Assembly (NCBI RefSeq): GCF_008831285.2
Contig: NC_045140.1
Span: 27,670,131 to 27,734,130, forward strand
Direction: 5' to 3'
DNA from: Nymphaea colorata
Lineage: Eukaryota > Streptophyta > Magnoliopsida > Nymphaeales > Nymphaeaceae
DNA: 64,000 nt
The notes beneath the pieces are model-generated. The model was not told the origin of the DNA, searched no databases, and saw only the letters and a list, made by a program, of their open reading frames with translations. Positions within the stretch are counted from its first letter, which is position 1. Each line of letters begins with the position of its first letter. Shown here one piece after another: positions 22,520-35,429 of this stretch. A program made the position numbers and the translations under genes.

Positions 22520-24850
22520 AAGAGAGACACCTGGTCGTCTCATTATGATAAACTCGTTCGCGGATTGAAATGATGAAATTAGCACCATATCGACATGTCA
22601 TGATATGGGCGCTTGTCGCTTATCAAGGCGCACGCATGTGAATCGACTTTTCATTAAAAACATAGATTACATACTTAGTCTTTAGATTTGGTACTCTACT
22701 ACTGCTAAGGCTAAACTTCCGTAAGCAGGCTTGCAAATAATATTTGTGACAAGCAACAAGGCTTCTCCAGTTCGAGCAACTGCATCTGCACTCAAGCGAA
22801 TGCTTTCAGTGACAATTCAGAAAATTTGGAACACTAGAGGAAAAAAATTGACAGGAAGCACACATATCGACTCAACTCTATCAGCAAGCAGTCGGCAAGT
22901 CCTAGAAACTAAAATCACAAAACTGCATGCGCAAACCAATTGATTCGATATTTCAATTTGAATAGACAATCCTTGATATTCAAATCTGGAATCAAAATTC
23001 CGTCGACCGTGTTCTGCCCCCTCACCCAATGCCCTAACACGCCCTTCTCCTCCATCCCTGCCCGTTAGCTATCTTCTCTCTTTCTCCTTCATCTCCGCCA
23101 GCAGTGAAGTGCAGCCGATTGGGAGTCTTCAACTCTTCAACAACAGGTTACAGCAGGGATATGAAGATCTTCCTTGCCCTTGCTCTCTCTCTGTCTCACT
23201 CGCTCTGTCAAGGGATTGATGAGAGATGGCGTTTTCTCCACCCTTTCTCTATCTTCCCCACCCTTGTCTCTGGATCCTTCCCTGTCGTTGTGATATTTTG
23301 TCGAATTTTCATTCCAGAATCAAAATACCGGACCAATCAAACGCCCTTTTAAGTGCATATTTATCTTTAGCGGGATGAGCTACTCTAATCACAACACCAT
23401 TTCTGCGCTGCCAAGAACGAAGTGCGCGGCATAACTGCATGTTGAGGCAGCCATGGTTGGGGGCTTGGCGCGACATCCATGGCCGGCACATAAGTTGCAA
23501 TGAACTTAAAAATTCAAGCATCTAAAGGCGGAGTCAGACATTTTTGGCTCAGGTACAATAATTCAAATGGCTCAAGGGACACCCTACCCTCTATATAAAA
23601 AAGTAAATGATTAAGGGGCATATTAGCATATAAATATGCGAATAGATAGGATGGACTAATAAGCAGCTTGGGATGGTAATTCCAAACTGATGGTCCTGCA
23701 TATAATTGGATTGTGAATCGTATACTTCCTTGATCTATACGACTACTATTACAAATGTTAACAAAATGGGTCAATTATGGGTGTCTCAACAGCATATTTT
23801 CTCTCGGTACAACAGGAGGAGTAGAATAATATTCTTCTGGACAGAACAAGAATATCGAGAACATCATTTTTAGGCCTACATAGATTGAAGTTGCGATCAC
23901 CAAAATGCTCCGGAAGCAGCAGTAGATAAAAAAACATCCTATGATCTACCTTCTCCCCTTCATCAATGCATAACCAGAAAGAGCGAGTCCACTACTCAAA
24001 GACGGAAGAGAAAAATGCAAAAGACAAGCTGTCCTTCATTTCGCCGGAAATTGGATTGAGAGGACGGAAATCCGCCGGCCTATTTGATGCCCATCAGGCA
24101 TTCGTGGAATCGCCTGAGCAAAATCAAGATGGCTAGAGCATCGAACAGAACTATAGAGTCCTTACAGGATGCGCTTAGAAATCCTGTATTGCACAGTACA
24201 AGCTAACAATCAAAAGACCCATAGAACATACAAAAGCCAACTACAAGATGATTGGTTCGTGACGACGGCGAGGTTGAGATCCTCGTCCAAAAAAGAACCC
24301 CATAAATTTCCAAAGGGAACACCCAAAATGTCAAGACGTTAAAAGATGTTTGCCAAAGAATGTAAAATGGCCAAAGCAAGAATGCCGGGCACCAACGGAT
24401 GATCGTGGGAAATCGAAAATGGCCTTCAAAAATTTGTGAAACCTAAAGTCATCGGAGCTCCTTCATTCACCAAGTAGATGTTTTGCAGCCTCGATTGTTT
24501 TCATCTGCCATGAGAGGACGAGTCATCCACAGAAGAGAAAGAGGGTCGTTTCCCTTCATCGGGCAGCCTTAGGAAGAAAAAGAAGAAGGCTGCTGCCTGC
24601 TCAGGCGGTTGGTGATGGAGGTATCACAAGCGTCCGGCGGCTCCAGCGTAGTAAATAGTCAGCCACGTTTGATCACAGGAGGAAGAATTTTTCGTGAAAA
24701 AAAAAAGTAGGAGTGGAAATCCATACTATTTTCCCTTCTTTTTAACAAAAACGAGTTCTCAGTCAATGGATTAGATTTAGATGAAATACGATGGGACCGA
24801 ATGCTTTTGAAAGTTGGGTATGATTAAAAAATTGGTTCAGATTGAGATTT
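22520..24850. other. Intergenic DNA, no gene recognised
   Basis: 22730-23350 has a pyrimidine-rich, leader-like part (about 23010-23100) and short frames without known domains. 23900-24700 is somewhat GC-richer; a minus-strand 5'-gene fragment is conceivable but no family could be named. Confidence 0.45.
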
Positions 24851-24859
24851 AATAATGAC

Positions 24860-26520
24860 AGATTAGAATTACATTCCGATTTAAATAAATATTCAATTAG
24901 GTCAGTTTGATTTTTTTATATCTAATATTCATACATTTTGGAAATCGGTTGTTAATATCATAACGTAGTTTGGGTTTTTAAAAGGCCGAACTCAGATTCA
25001 TTTTTGAATGGAAAACAAAGTCTGACTTGTATTGGGTTCACATGAGCTTAAACATTCATTTGAAATATGGTACATGTTTCTTTATTCGAATCCGAATATG
25101 TAAACATTCAGTAAATCAGATGTCGGCTATAGTCAAGTGCATTTTGATTGAATCCAATCCATTGACATCTTTAATTTTACCAACAGTAGCCCCACAAAAG
25201 GTGTGAGTAAATCAATTTGAATTGACTGATAAATTGGGCGTGTTGGCAGAATTGAATGGAAGGGGCGGACTGATTTTCTCCCGCTGGCTGATTCAATGGG
25301 AAATCTGATAATTCTGTATATCTTTTGATTTTGTTCTGATTTAATTTCTTTTTTTAATTGTTACTTTTAAATTAAAATCTAAAAAAATCAGTTAAAATAT
25401 TCAAAACAATCCCGACCCTTCTGGGTGAGCCGATTTTGAAACCTCCTTTCATTTAAAGAAGAAATCAACTGATCATAAAAGATTTAACAATTCAGATTTA
25501 TGGAATTAGTTGGTCGCTCACATATAAATGAAAATACCTCCTTGGTTGGGGGAAAAATGTTATTCTGCCTATTCCGGGAATTGTAAACCAAAAATAAGAG
25601 GCCAACTTCATCATGATCAGAATCTAATTATACAAAGGCGGACCATTCTAAAAATGCTGGTGAAATTTCCTGCACAGCGTCAGGTAGCCCGTTCTCAAAT
25701 GGCTTCACAATTATCCCAAAAAAAAGGGAAAAATAAGTAGCTTCTTTCCTGTGACACTCTGTGGCAATTAAAGAAAAGAAGAACTCAAGCAAATACTAGA
25801 AACAATCATATACGTGGGAAGGAGGAGCTCTTATTGAATGAGAAATTTTCCTGCTACACTCGTTACATGGTAGAGCATCAATTTAAAGAGAGTGTAGTTA
25901 CCTTCTGCTGATATCCATGACAGTGAATGTTAACTTTGAACAGACACATCTGCAAGAGCAACAAAAAAAGCAACTCAAAAATCAGATAAAGGATGTAGAT
26001 TTAGGCTCCAAACAACTAAATTGCATTAAATGAAATAGATTTTCAAGAAAAACAACAGAGAGAGACAGGATAATAGAGGATGAATATTGTGGACGCAGAA
26101 AAAAGAAAAAACAGGAGAAGGGGCTCCCCAGAGTAGCCCCAATCATGATTTCTTTTTTTCCGAGCATTAGGCAGTTTTTTGTAATTTTTTCAAATCCATT
26201 ATTTTTCATTAAATATTAAAAAAAGGGACGTGCATATTTTTAGAAATAATATGTTCTCTAACTCTCTTCCATCTGGGTTCCGGAACTGCCTGCAGAAAAA
26301 AACAAGCAGATACTTGTTCTGAAACAAGAGCTGAGTTGACCAAATACTGCATCTTGACAAACTTAATTTGAAACGACAGTGTAGGATAGAAATCCTTCAC
26401 TTCACTTTTCCGTTTGAGTCTTCAAATTTTAAAATCCAAGAATGTAACATGGGTTCTTTCCCAGAGACTCATTGGACGTATCATACGCGTCAAAGCGGAC
26501 GTTTTCGCACTCTGGTCTAT
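24860..26520 (+). repeat. Partial segmental copy D
   Basis: 24890-25790 matches about 28800-29490 (including the GACTGATTTTCTCC and CTGATTTAATTTCTTTTTTT blocks). 25870-26240 matches about 31275-31700, and 26270-26520 matches about 32440-32960, all in direct orientation. The DNA carrying the defensin-like exon and the left HMA relic has been lost between these blocks. No PR-1 gene follows. Confidence 0.7.
25903..25949 (-). pseudogene. HMA-domain relic, exon fragment only (copy D)
   Basis: After a CTCTTGCAG acceptor on the minus strand the sequence reads ATGTGTCTGTTCAAAGTTAA-like DNA into the [11 protein letters not shown] part of the HMA exon, then is cut off. It is the shortest of seven HMA relics in the window. 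Confidence 0.5.
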
Positions 26521-27210
26521 ATTTAAAGTTAACGATGCAATCTAGATGGTTCATTTTATGAGGGATCAGTCCTTGAGTTGATATAGTCCGGCGCCCAAGT
26601 AATTAAAGTAATTTTGGATCCTTATACATAAAAGCCTACCAGAACCTCCACACAAACTAATTAATCTGGTTGTGGACATATATTCCGGGTTTTTAGACAA
26701 TAGACACTGTGTCCATCTGGTTTGCGTTTTGAGAAGGAAACTGGAATTGGATTTCTAAACTATATGTCACGGTTCTTTTTTTGCATTTGCGTTTCACAAT
26801 ACCAATCTCGGTATCTGCTTATTCGGATATTCACATAATCGGATTCAAAGTTAAACAAAGAAAAGTAATATCAGAATCCGAATCCAAAATTTGATTTCAT
26901 GATATGTATCTGATCCAAATCTGATTTTTACATGTATATCTGAATTCGAATCTCAATCTGAATTAGAAATTTGAACTGAATTTGGTTGTTTTTCAAAATG
27001 TAAGGGCATTAGATAGAGGATATTGTTTAAAAATAAATCTAATCTGAATCTGATCGGATATTTTTAGAACAGTTCAATCACATGACTGATCCAAATCACA
27101 TGTATTGACATCCCTACCAAAGTGTCACATTCTTACACCAAGTGGAGGGCCAACTGCTACAAAATAATAAGCCGTGCAACTTGTACCAAGTTTGAGATTA
27201 AGCAGATATA
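26520..27210 (+). repeat. Third copy of the defensin-like 3' flank, without a gene
   Basis: Colinear with 16390-16860 and 21690-22480 (AGATGGTTCATTTTATGAGG, TCCTTGAGTTGATATAGTCC, ATGTCACGGTTCTTTTT). It starts exactly where copy D ends, so a breakpoint lies at about 26520. Confidence 0.75.
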
Positions 27211-28790
27211 TAGATACACACGCATATACCTACAGAGCAATTCAACCACATTTCAACAATGCTGAAAAAAAGCAACCTCAAAATCGGATGTTTAGATTTT
27301 CAACCAAAAAGTAGAATGATTTTGTTCGTGTTTTAAGTTTCAAGGCACTGGAGAATCAACGTCTTAAGTCAGGGACAGGGATGGTGCAGATAGTTTTGAA
27401 AAACATCTCCGTAGTCCAATTTAAGATCCATCAGATTTACTTACAGAAAAGCCAAACAACATCACCTTTATGGGCATGGGTATGAAGGTCACAATCATTG
27501 GGGACAAATATACCACCTTTATCATATCATGAGTGGCTACTTGAGGTTGGATTAAGCCAAAAAGTTCCGACAGGATGAACTCGGGAACTGAAGGTAGAGG
27601 TGCTTTTTGCAAATCATTGACCAAGCAAACGAAAAAGGCTAATTTAGTCACAGTTATGAATGAAGACCCCGTTTAGATGTTCTATCAATGCTGTCATAAG
27701 ATCTCGACATATGTTCATGCTGTATCTTTATGGGTTTCTGCTTTTTTGCGCAGACCCTCCACCATTGATGCTGGATAGCTTTATTTTGCTGCACAAAATC
27801 ACTACTAGCGGGCATAAGGAATGTCCGGCACTTAAGAAGTGTCGGCCAAAGCCCTCATGTCCACGCGCCCCACTTGCCTGAGTTGGGTATTTGGAGCTTG
27901 ACTCGGCCGTATATATATATATTTATATGTTCTTGCTTGGCATGATGCTGGCAGTTGGCTAGTTGGAAACCTTTTTGTGCATCACTAATGTCTTCCTTAT
28001 AAACTCTTCTTGTATCATCGATGGTTCTCTTAGAAACTCTTGTCTGGTCATCAAGGATTTTTTGAGATACTAAAATGTAAAACATTAAGAGTTTCAAATA
28101 TCAGAGACGTCAAATCGAGTACCCGACATGTATAAAATTGATAGTTAGGCTCATAAGTAAGCAGGCCTGGTTTGGCCCTTAACAAGGGCTTCGGGCCGAT
28201 GGAAACCCAATTTTGTTGGGCCTCAATCCGGCCCGGCCCAACACATTGCCCAGCCTCACCTACAACCTACTACAAACTAAAAGTTGGAAAGAAAATGGCT
28301 TTCAAACAGACCTAACTTGTAAACCCACATCTCAGTTTGATTCCAAAGAGGCAGCATCTTGATGGAATTGAGAGTCTTGAGCGTGGCCTGTTGCTGTATT
28401 GTGGTAGGTTTTTTGTCTTTCCCTTTGTAGACGCCTCAATTTTTTCATTATCAAAATGATCATTTTATTCCTCTTATTGAGCATGCTCGAACAGTTTGTA
28501 AGAGAGACAGATCAGATGGTCTACTCTAAAATATTTCAGCTCCTAAGTAAAGGTTCAGCAAAAATCTAATAACTCCGACGGCCTTGACAGGAAAGTGGAT
28601 TCAAGTGAAAAACGTCATACAGATCGTTGAAAGCACAGATTTGTACCAGTAAGAAAGCTTCAGCTAGTCAACAAGTCATAACCTAGACTCTTAACGTCAT
28701 AGGCGGCCATGTAATGGATACACGCCACTATCAAATTAGTAGACAGCAAAGATCTGAAAAATTAACGTGAGGGGATCCACATGCATTTAA
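27210..28790. other. Intergenic DNA, nothing recognised
   Basis: AT-rich, with a TA microsatellite at about 27910-27928 and a GGCCCGGCCCAA-rich stretch at about 28160-28250 of a kind common in plant intergenic repeats. Frames are short and unremarkable. Confidence 0.45.
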
Positions 28791-29615
28791 CTAAATATTC
28801 AATTGGATAATAAGTATGAATATGGTGATCGGGTCAAAATTTTCTATATCTAATAATATTCATCCATTTTGAACATCAATTGTTAATGTTGTAATATAGT
28901 TTGGATTTTTAAAAGGTTGGACTCGGATTCATTTTTAAATCAAAAAAGGTCTGACTCGTATTGGATTCCAATCCGTTGACATTTTTAATTTCACCCATAA
29001 TAGTCCCACAAAAATGTGTAATTTGAGTTGGCTGATAAGATTGGCGTGAGTTGGCAGATTTGAATGGAAGGGGCCGACTGATTTTCTCCAGCTGGCTGAT
29101 TCAATGTTAATCTGATATTCTATAGATTTTTCGATTTTTTTCTGATTTAATTTCCTTTTTTTAAATTGTTACTTTTCAATTAAAATAAAAATATAAGTTC
29201 AGATATGGAAATTTTTTCATTGAAAGAAGAAATCAATGGTAATAAAAGATTTGAACAACTCAGATTTATGGAATGTTATTCTGCCTACTCTGGGAATTAT
29301 AAACCAAAGATAAGAAGCCAACTTCATTAGAATCTAGTTATACAAAGTCGGATCATTCTAAGAATGCTGGTGAAATTTCCTTCACAGCATCTGGTAGCCG
29401 GTTCTAATAGATGACTCTTTCAAAAACAAACATGAAGATCAAATGACTTCACAATTATCCCAAAAAAGCAAACACAAAATAAGTAGCTTCTTTGCTGTGA
29501 CACTCCGTGGGAATCTATCTATATATGTATATCCTATATTATAATAATTTACTCACTCATCAATGCAAGATTTTTTTTTCCAGATACCATTTATGGCTAT
29601 CTCTCTCTCTCTCTC

Positions 29616-29622
29616 TATAAAA
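29616..29622 (+). promoter_or_regulatory. TATA box (TATAAAA) of the defensin-like relic at 29694
   Basis: TATAAAA directly after a (CT)n tract and 78 bases before the ATG, at a similar distance to that in the intact defensin-like genes. Confidence 0.4.
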
Positions 29623-29693
29623 TCATCTTCAATCAGCAGGCCTTTCCCATCAAAAAGTCCAAGTAGAGGGAACATTCATGAGCTAAAGAAGCC

Positions 29694-29930
29694 ATGAAAT
29701 CCCATATGTATACGCTTCTATTGATCCTTATAGCCATCTTCTTCTTGTCATCCTGTAAGCTCATAACTCACCGCTTTTGCCATCACAATCTTCATCCTAG
29801 CCTTCGTCGTCGTTGTCATCAACAAGAAACCTATCATCATGATCAGTATGACTGCACCTTCTGGATTATCGGTCATGCACACCCAAATTTGAAAAACGAC
29901 CTTTCTGTGATAATTTCTTATCAGCAGGCC
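29694..29930 (+). pseudogene. Defensin-like gene relic: signal-peptide exon and intron only
   Basis: The leader (GAAGCCATGAAATCCC context) and exon 1 (MKSHMYTLLLILIAIFFLSS plus one base) align with the defensin-like genes at 15742 and 21052, including the phase-1 GTAAGC donor. The following DNA aligns with their intron (CTTTTGCCATCA, AACCTA, CATCATCA and CTGGATT blocks). Before the acceptor the match fails and no cysteine-rich exon 2 is found in the next kilobase. The gene is therefore truncated. The open frame running through the donor (82 codons) is not taken as a protein. Confidence 0.65.
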
Positions 29931-30554
29931 CGATGTTTTTGAATGGCTCATGTTTTAAAACCCATCATCAAAAGCATCATGAATAGTTGTTAAAAAAATA
30001 TTACACTATAAATTATTGATAATGCTTCTGTTGTCGGATGGTGCTTTCGACAATTAGTCATCCGTTATATTACACCATAAGTCTTTTTAAGAGGCCCAAA
30101 TCTTTTTCTTATTCTTTCGAAAGTTCTCCAGGACGGCCTGAACCAAAATTTTGTTGAAAAGTTTTAATTAATGAATTTAATTTTTCAAAACTTGAGGGGA
30201 CCAGAGCCCCTGCCCCCAACCCCTTGCAATTTGAGATCCAGGGTTTTTTCTTTCTTTCTTTCTTACCATGGTTGTTAAACTTAATGCATACGCTTCAAGG
30301 CTTAATGCATACGCTTCAATACTTTTTGTTTAAGATCCAGTTTTCTCTCTCTCCATTGGTGGTGGAGGGACTCCGCTTACAGAAGTCTCCCAATTTTTTT
30401 TTTCCTTTTTGCAACAATCGTTTTCTATTCTCCGGCCTCTCTCGGCTGCTTTTCTTGAAAATCTATTTCATTTGAAGCAATTCAATTGTTCTGAGACCAA
30501 ATCTAGCTCCTTTGTCTGTTGCCTTAGTTGCTTTGTTTTTTGTTGCTATTGCAG

Positions 30555-30900
30555 ACGTGTCTGTTCAATGTTAACATTCATTGGATGGATGTAAGCAGAA
30601 GGTAAAGAAGCTGCTGCAGGAAATAAATGTTGGGCGTTGTTCTTCAAATTCTTCAAGCTTCGTTCTTCTATCCCTAACTTTTTGTTTTTCCATGAATATT
30701 TTTGTACATCCAAGAGTTTTCCAGTTTTATCTTCCATCTATGTACACTCTTCAAATCTTTTTTCTCTCTAATGGTACTCATCATGTTTCCTTATCTTGTT
30801 ATCTGGTTCATTTGTCATAATGAGTTGGACGACCACCATTAATGCGGAACAGGGCAAGATTCATAACAAAAGAAGGTGAAGGTCTCAGGCGATGTGGATC
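30555..30900 (+). pseudogene. HMA-domain (HIPP-like) relic, left copy of module B
   Basis: Acceptor TATTGCAG at 30554. The exon contains [17 protein letters not shown] after a one-base deletion that splits the CxxC site between two frames. Then come an intron-like stretch and TTINAEQGK at about 30830-30860. The donor region reads TGTTGGG instead of GGTGGG, so the splice site is damaged too. Confidence 0.6.
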
Positions 30901-30945
30901 AGCAAGAGAAACTAATACAATAGTAAGAGCCAAAAAGATGGAAGA

Positions 30946-31324
30946 TTAGAAAGGCCAGCCCCAACAGCAGCTAATAGTACAGCAACTGATACAGCAGCAG
31001 CAATATCTAGCCATTCCCCTCTTGTGCATCTTCCCCTGTTCCGCATCATTGGTGGTCGTCAATAGCCATGACAAATGAACCACATAACAAGACGAGAAAA
31101 CATGAGTATCAACATAAAGCAAATGTTTTAAGAGTGTACGTAATAGGAAAATAAAAGGGGAAACAGTCGGATGTACAGACATATCTAAGGAAAAACAAAA
31201 GTTATGAATAGAAAAACAGAACTTTATGAATTTGAAGAATAATACCACCATCTATTTCTTGCAGCAACTTCTTTACCTTCTGCTGATATCCATGACAATG
31301 AATGTTGACTTTGAGCAGACACAT
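30946..31324 (-). pseudogene. HMA-domain (HIPP-like) relic, right copy of module B
   Basis: The minus strand after a TCTTGCAG acceptor carries the [18 protein letters not shown] exon, but with Val-Asn-Ile reading as Val-Asp-Phe in places. The intron follows, then [10 protein letters not shown] at about 31040. The second metal-site cysteine is Tyr. It is closest to the plus-strand relic at 3901. Confidence 0.55.
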
Positions 31325-31479
31325 CTGCAAGAGAAACAAAGAAAGCAACTCGAAAAATCAGATAAAGGATCTACATTTAGGCTCAAACAATTAAATTGCA
31401 TCAAATGAAATAGATTTGCAAGAAAAACAACAGAGAGAGAGAGAGACATGATAATAGATGATGAATATTGTAGACAGAG

Positions 31480-34200
31480 AAAATAAATATGAAAAAACAA
31501 GAGAAGGGCTTGCCAGAGTAGCCCCTGACACCTCCCTAAGGGTGTGTTTGATAGCTCGGGAAAACACTGTAGGCTGGTTGGTTTGGTCGAATCATGATTT
31601 GTTATTTTCCGAGCATTAGGCATCCTTTTCCATTATTTTTGCATTAAATATTAAAAAAAGGATGGGCGTATTTTTCAAAGTAAAGAATTTTTTTTTTTGG
31701 GTTGAAGGCATGGACCTGCACTTGCATGGCTTCCATGCACGGAAACATTCATTTGTTCTCCTCCGTTAATTCCATTATTGAAATTGGAAAATGTGGATTT
31801 CAGCATAGCGGGAAGGGTTAAGTTTATGAAAAGTATTTCTGACCGACTCTGGATTTGAACTGAACGCAATTAAGAAATGTGTGACTCCGTCCAATGAATA
31901 TCGAACTCAAGAAAAACAATGTGGGTCGACTGTGACTCCTGCGTCCTTAATGGCTGTCGCCCTACTATTATTAATAGGACTGACGTATGGATACTTCCAT
32001 TCATGTCTTCTTTCGCTTTTGCCTTTTGATTAGTCCTAGTGGTTCTGCTTTCCCGTTATGTTTTTCTAATAAATGTGAAATCCGGATATCATCAGATGTA
32101 ATGTCTAAATTAAATTTTACGAGTTGAGAAATGTAAGACCATTAGTATTTGAGATGTATATAAAATATCATATTAATGTCTGATTTCAATAGTGAAAGGC
32201 TTGACATGTTCAATCAAACACAATTATTGAGATTATGCATACTTGATCCACCGGAACAGTCGGCCATTAAAAGTAAAGTAAATCATCCGCATATATGATG
32301 GAAGAAATGGGAATGAGTCAGAAATTCATGACCCTTTCCGGACTCAGGGGTCGTCGCAGACCGGCATTGTTTTTCCTTAGCAATGATGTGATTCGAGTTG
32401 AATTGGGAATGGACCTGTGCTTCGTCAAGTCCGATTAGGATACTTGTCATGAAAACCAGAGATCTGTTGATCAAATTCTGCATCTTGACCAACTTAATTA
32501 TTTGAAACGACAGGTCTACGACACAAGTCCCTACTTCAGTTTCACTTTTGAGTCTTCAAATTTTCCCTGTATTTAATATATACATAAATCAATTCTAAAA
32601 TGAAACTATTTCTTTCTCCGCTCCTAGTGCTCTTTTACTCACATATCTACTTAATTCTCTCTCGCTCTCTTTGTTTTTGTTTGTTTGTTTGTTTTTTTTT
32701 TTACAATCATTTAGATACTGATGGAAGCCTGAAAGGACATTCTTAGTATGAAACTGGTTGTACTTATTTCTATTATTATTATACATAATATATATGTCAA
32801 GTCATTATCATTATGTATTTACGAATTCGATATGTAAGTAACGATAACGAAAACTTTTAAATCCTAGAACGTAATATGGGTCCAGTCCCAGAGGCTCACG
32901 GGACGTATCATATGCGTCAAATGAGATTTCCACCAGTCGACGTGTTCCCACCACTCTGGTCTTTGATGCATGTCTCTAAATATCAGGACCGATATTGCGC
33001 AGTGTCGGCCGTTACTTGTCGGCCAGTTTTCCTTATTTATGTTTTAACTTTTTTGTTTAAATAAAAAAATTCGTAAGATAGTGCTGCAATGGCCAACATG
33101 GCCGTATGCTGCAACGTTGATTATGTTCGTATATTTATCGGCTGGTAAGTGAAAGGAGCCATAGCTTTTTTTCATGCAGGTTTCAACTTGTTCAAGGCGC
33201 TGATTTCGGCCCAAGAAACATCAGAACTGTGGCAAATGGACGGAGCTGGACCAGGACACGTCCCTTGTTTAATTTCTTGTGGACACCAACTGAACAAGTT
33301 CAAACACGCCTTATTTTCCTTTCTTTTGTTTTCGTGGAAAGCAACTTGTTTAACAGCACTTTGAACACGGCAATGGAACGCCAACTGTTCCAGAGGTTGT
33401 GAGTCTCGCTCCAAAGACAGTCTCGTAGAGCTCAAACTCGGGTGAATTTAGGTTCAGTTGTATGGCAAAGGAATAGGAATCAGATCACTCCTCATGATCA
33501 ATTGAAAATTTGTTAACTATATATTTATGACTTAATTAAAAAAAAAAAAAAGTTACTCGCTCTGCCCTGTCTTGCTCTTGGAAATATATAATGGAGAACA
33601 GAAACTATTCCAATGCTGTCATCATCAGTTGGGTTACTTTCATAGGGAGGAGAGATACCACATTTACCAAAGGCTTCTACTTTATTTGAATGGTTTTCAA
33701 TGCTAAAAGTTCTACCCTTTTAAAAGAAGCAGAAATTAACTTGGAGAAACTCACTTCATTTCTCACTTGCAAAAGTTTCCTTTCCTTTAAAATGGGAAAT
33801 TCACTCTTCAGATAGTTTTTTTGGCTTTACATACAATTCTCTCATTTACTTCGTTGTTCTATATTTTACTTGTCCTCAAAAACTTTCTTCCTTTCATTTT
33901 CGTTGCACTTAATTTCTTAAACTTACGTCGTTGAATACATGTATGTCTCATAAGAAAGATTGTGTTCCCGGTTAATCGGACCTTTTGTTGCTCTTGAAAA
34001 CAGACATTTAATTATGAACAGAAAAGTACATGAGAAAAATAAATTCTCTAACCTAACTAAGATGAGGAAATAACAATGCAATACAATCACCATTATTAAT
34101 TTTCTTGCGGAGTTTCATTTTCTTTATATTAAAAGGTAGTCCATGTCACCAGCTAGCAAGGACTTGCTAGTGAAGCATGACGAAGACTTCCTACTTTGGA
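31480..34200. other. Non-coding flank of arm B, no gene seen
   Basis: Colinear with 3700-1250 on the minus strand. Matching open frames (for example around 31675-31869 and 32283-32492) exist in both arms but have no recognisable domain. Poly-T/poly-A runs of different length distinguish the copies (for example about 31687-31698). Confidence 0.55.
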
Positions 34201-34227
34201 AGGCAAGTCAAGCTGTGCATGGTACTC

Positions 34228-34234
34228 TATAAAT
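34228..34234 (+). promoter_or_regulatory. TATA box of the broken PR-1 copy at 34396
   Basis: TATAAAT in GGTACTCTATAAATTGGCC, conserved with the other PR-1 promoters. The (TC)30 tract lies between it and the ATG. Confidence 0.65.
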
Positions 34235-34308
34235 TGGCCAACCTCTCCCCGTATTTCCATCAGAAGGGCAAGAGTTAGCTCCACGTTAAGGGACGTGTTT
34301 TCTTAAGG

Positions 34309-34310
<2 letters not shown>

Positions 34311-34370
<60 letters not shown>
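34311..34370 (+). repeat. (TC)30 microsatellite in the 5' leader of the broken PR-1
   Basis: Thirty uninterrupted TC units end 25 bases before the ATG at 34396. The same place in arm A (about 1104-1112, minus strand) has only about three units, so the expansion is specific to this copy. Confidence 0.95.
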
Positions 34371-34373
<3 letters not shown>

Positions 34374-34395
34374 TTTGCTTCCTGTGATTAGCCAA

Positions 34396-34859
34396 ATGGA
34401 GCGCTCCCCTGCTGCCCTTGTTTCGGGCTGCCTACTGCTGAGCCTTGGAATGCTCAACCATGGTACTCACGCCCAAAACTCTCCTCAAGACTTCCTTATT
34501 CCTCACAACGCAGCTCGTGCTGAAGTTGGCGTCGACCCAATCTCTTGGGACGACGCCGTCGCAGCCTACGCCCAGGGCTATGCGAACCAGAGGATTGGTG
34601 ACTGCAACTTGGAGCACTCCGGTGGCCGGTATGGGGAGAACATCTTCTAGGGCAGCGGTCTTCAGTTTAATGCCGCAGATGCCGTGGACTCTTGGGTGTC
34701 TGAAAAGAGTGACTACAACTACAGCACCAACACCTATGCCAGTGGAAAGGTGTGCGGGCTGGGCTGGGCTGCGCCAAGGTTGAGTGTAACAATGGTGGCA
34801 CCTTCATTACCTGCAACTACGACCCAGCTAGTAACGTTGATGGGGAGAGTCCCTATTAG
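34396..34859 (+). pseudogene. PR-1 pseudogene: nonsense codon plus deletion/frameshift
   Basis: Starts [20 protein letters not shown] and runs in frame to YGENIF. There a CAG seen in the intact copy at 574-1068 has become TAG (34648-34650). The frame then continues through [27 protein letters not shown], where about 35 bases encoding the CAP1 motif (HYTQVVW...) are missing. The sequence rejoins the family out of frame at [12 protein letters not shown] and ends at TAG 34857-34859. The cysteine in TNTC is Tyr, and the C-terminal peptide has PASN for PAGN. The intact N-terminal part (84 codons) could still be translated but lacks half the CAP fold. Confidence 0.92.
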
Positions 34860-35093
34860 ATATGCAAGACATGCCCCGTGTTTGGCTTGTCCTTTTTGAG
34901 TATGTAATAAACAGAGCGTAGGTTCTCTCGTCTATATAAAATAAGTGGTAAGGGTGCACGTTGGCTAGCCCTCCCATATATATCCTACGTACGTTCTTTT
35001 GTTTCGAGATAGAGCTTCTGATCTTGGCCGGCCATGTAACTAAGGCAATTATACGGACATTAACTGTTTGAATTAAAAAAGCAACTCAAACTC

Positions 35094-35189
35094 AACATTA
35101 ACTGCTTACTGCACGAATGCAAGCAAGAGTGTGCAGATGAGGACCATGTGGACTTCTGCACACGCAAACACACATTTGGATACTTATAA
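35094..35189 (+). pseudogene. Defensin-like exon-2 relic
   Basis: A frame ending at TAA 35187-35189 reads NINCLLHECKQECADEDHVD then FC: cysteines spaced C-x4-C-x3-C-x8-C, nearly the C-x4-C-x3-C-x9-C of the intact defensin-like peptides. The signal peptide, the first cysteine and the final CxC...C are missing. Arm C has the same piece at 57528-57626, where two of these cysteines have become tyrosine. Confidence 0.45.
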
Positions 35190-35429
35190 AGCCCTTACAG
35201 AAACATCCATATATGCTCATCCGGATGTGGATACTGATCTCTAGGTTTGAAACTAGAGATATTACGTCCTTCTGGTTGGAATTTGGAGAAGGAATTCGGA
35301 ATTTGATTTTTGAATTGCAGCCCACGGTTTCTTCGCAATTGCGTTGAACATGATCCTTCATAAGCTTAGCTGCTTAGTCATCCAAGTCATACACTGTTAC
35401 GTCGGAAACAGAACGGGAGAAAAAAGAAG

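Larger units (their letters stand above)
30380..31470. repeat. Fold-back module (copy B) with two head-to-head HMA relics
   Basis: The left half (about 30430-30900) and right half (about 31450-30990, reversed) share CTATTTCATTTGANGCAATT, the TTGCAG acceptor, the HMA exon and the AEQGK exon. It is colinear with copies A (inverted) and C (direct). Confidence 0.6.

Noticed and set aside
34275-34457. Frame rich in Glu-Arg repeats
   Set aside because: Produced by the (TC)30 microsatellite.
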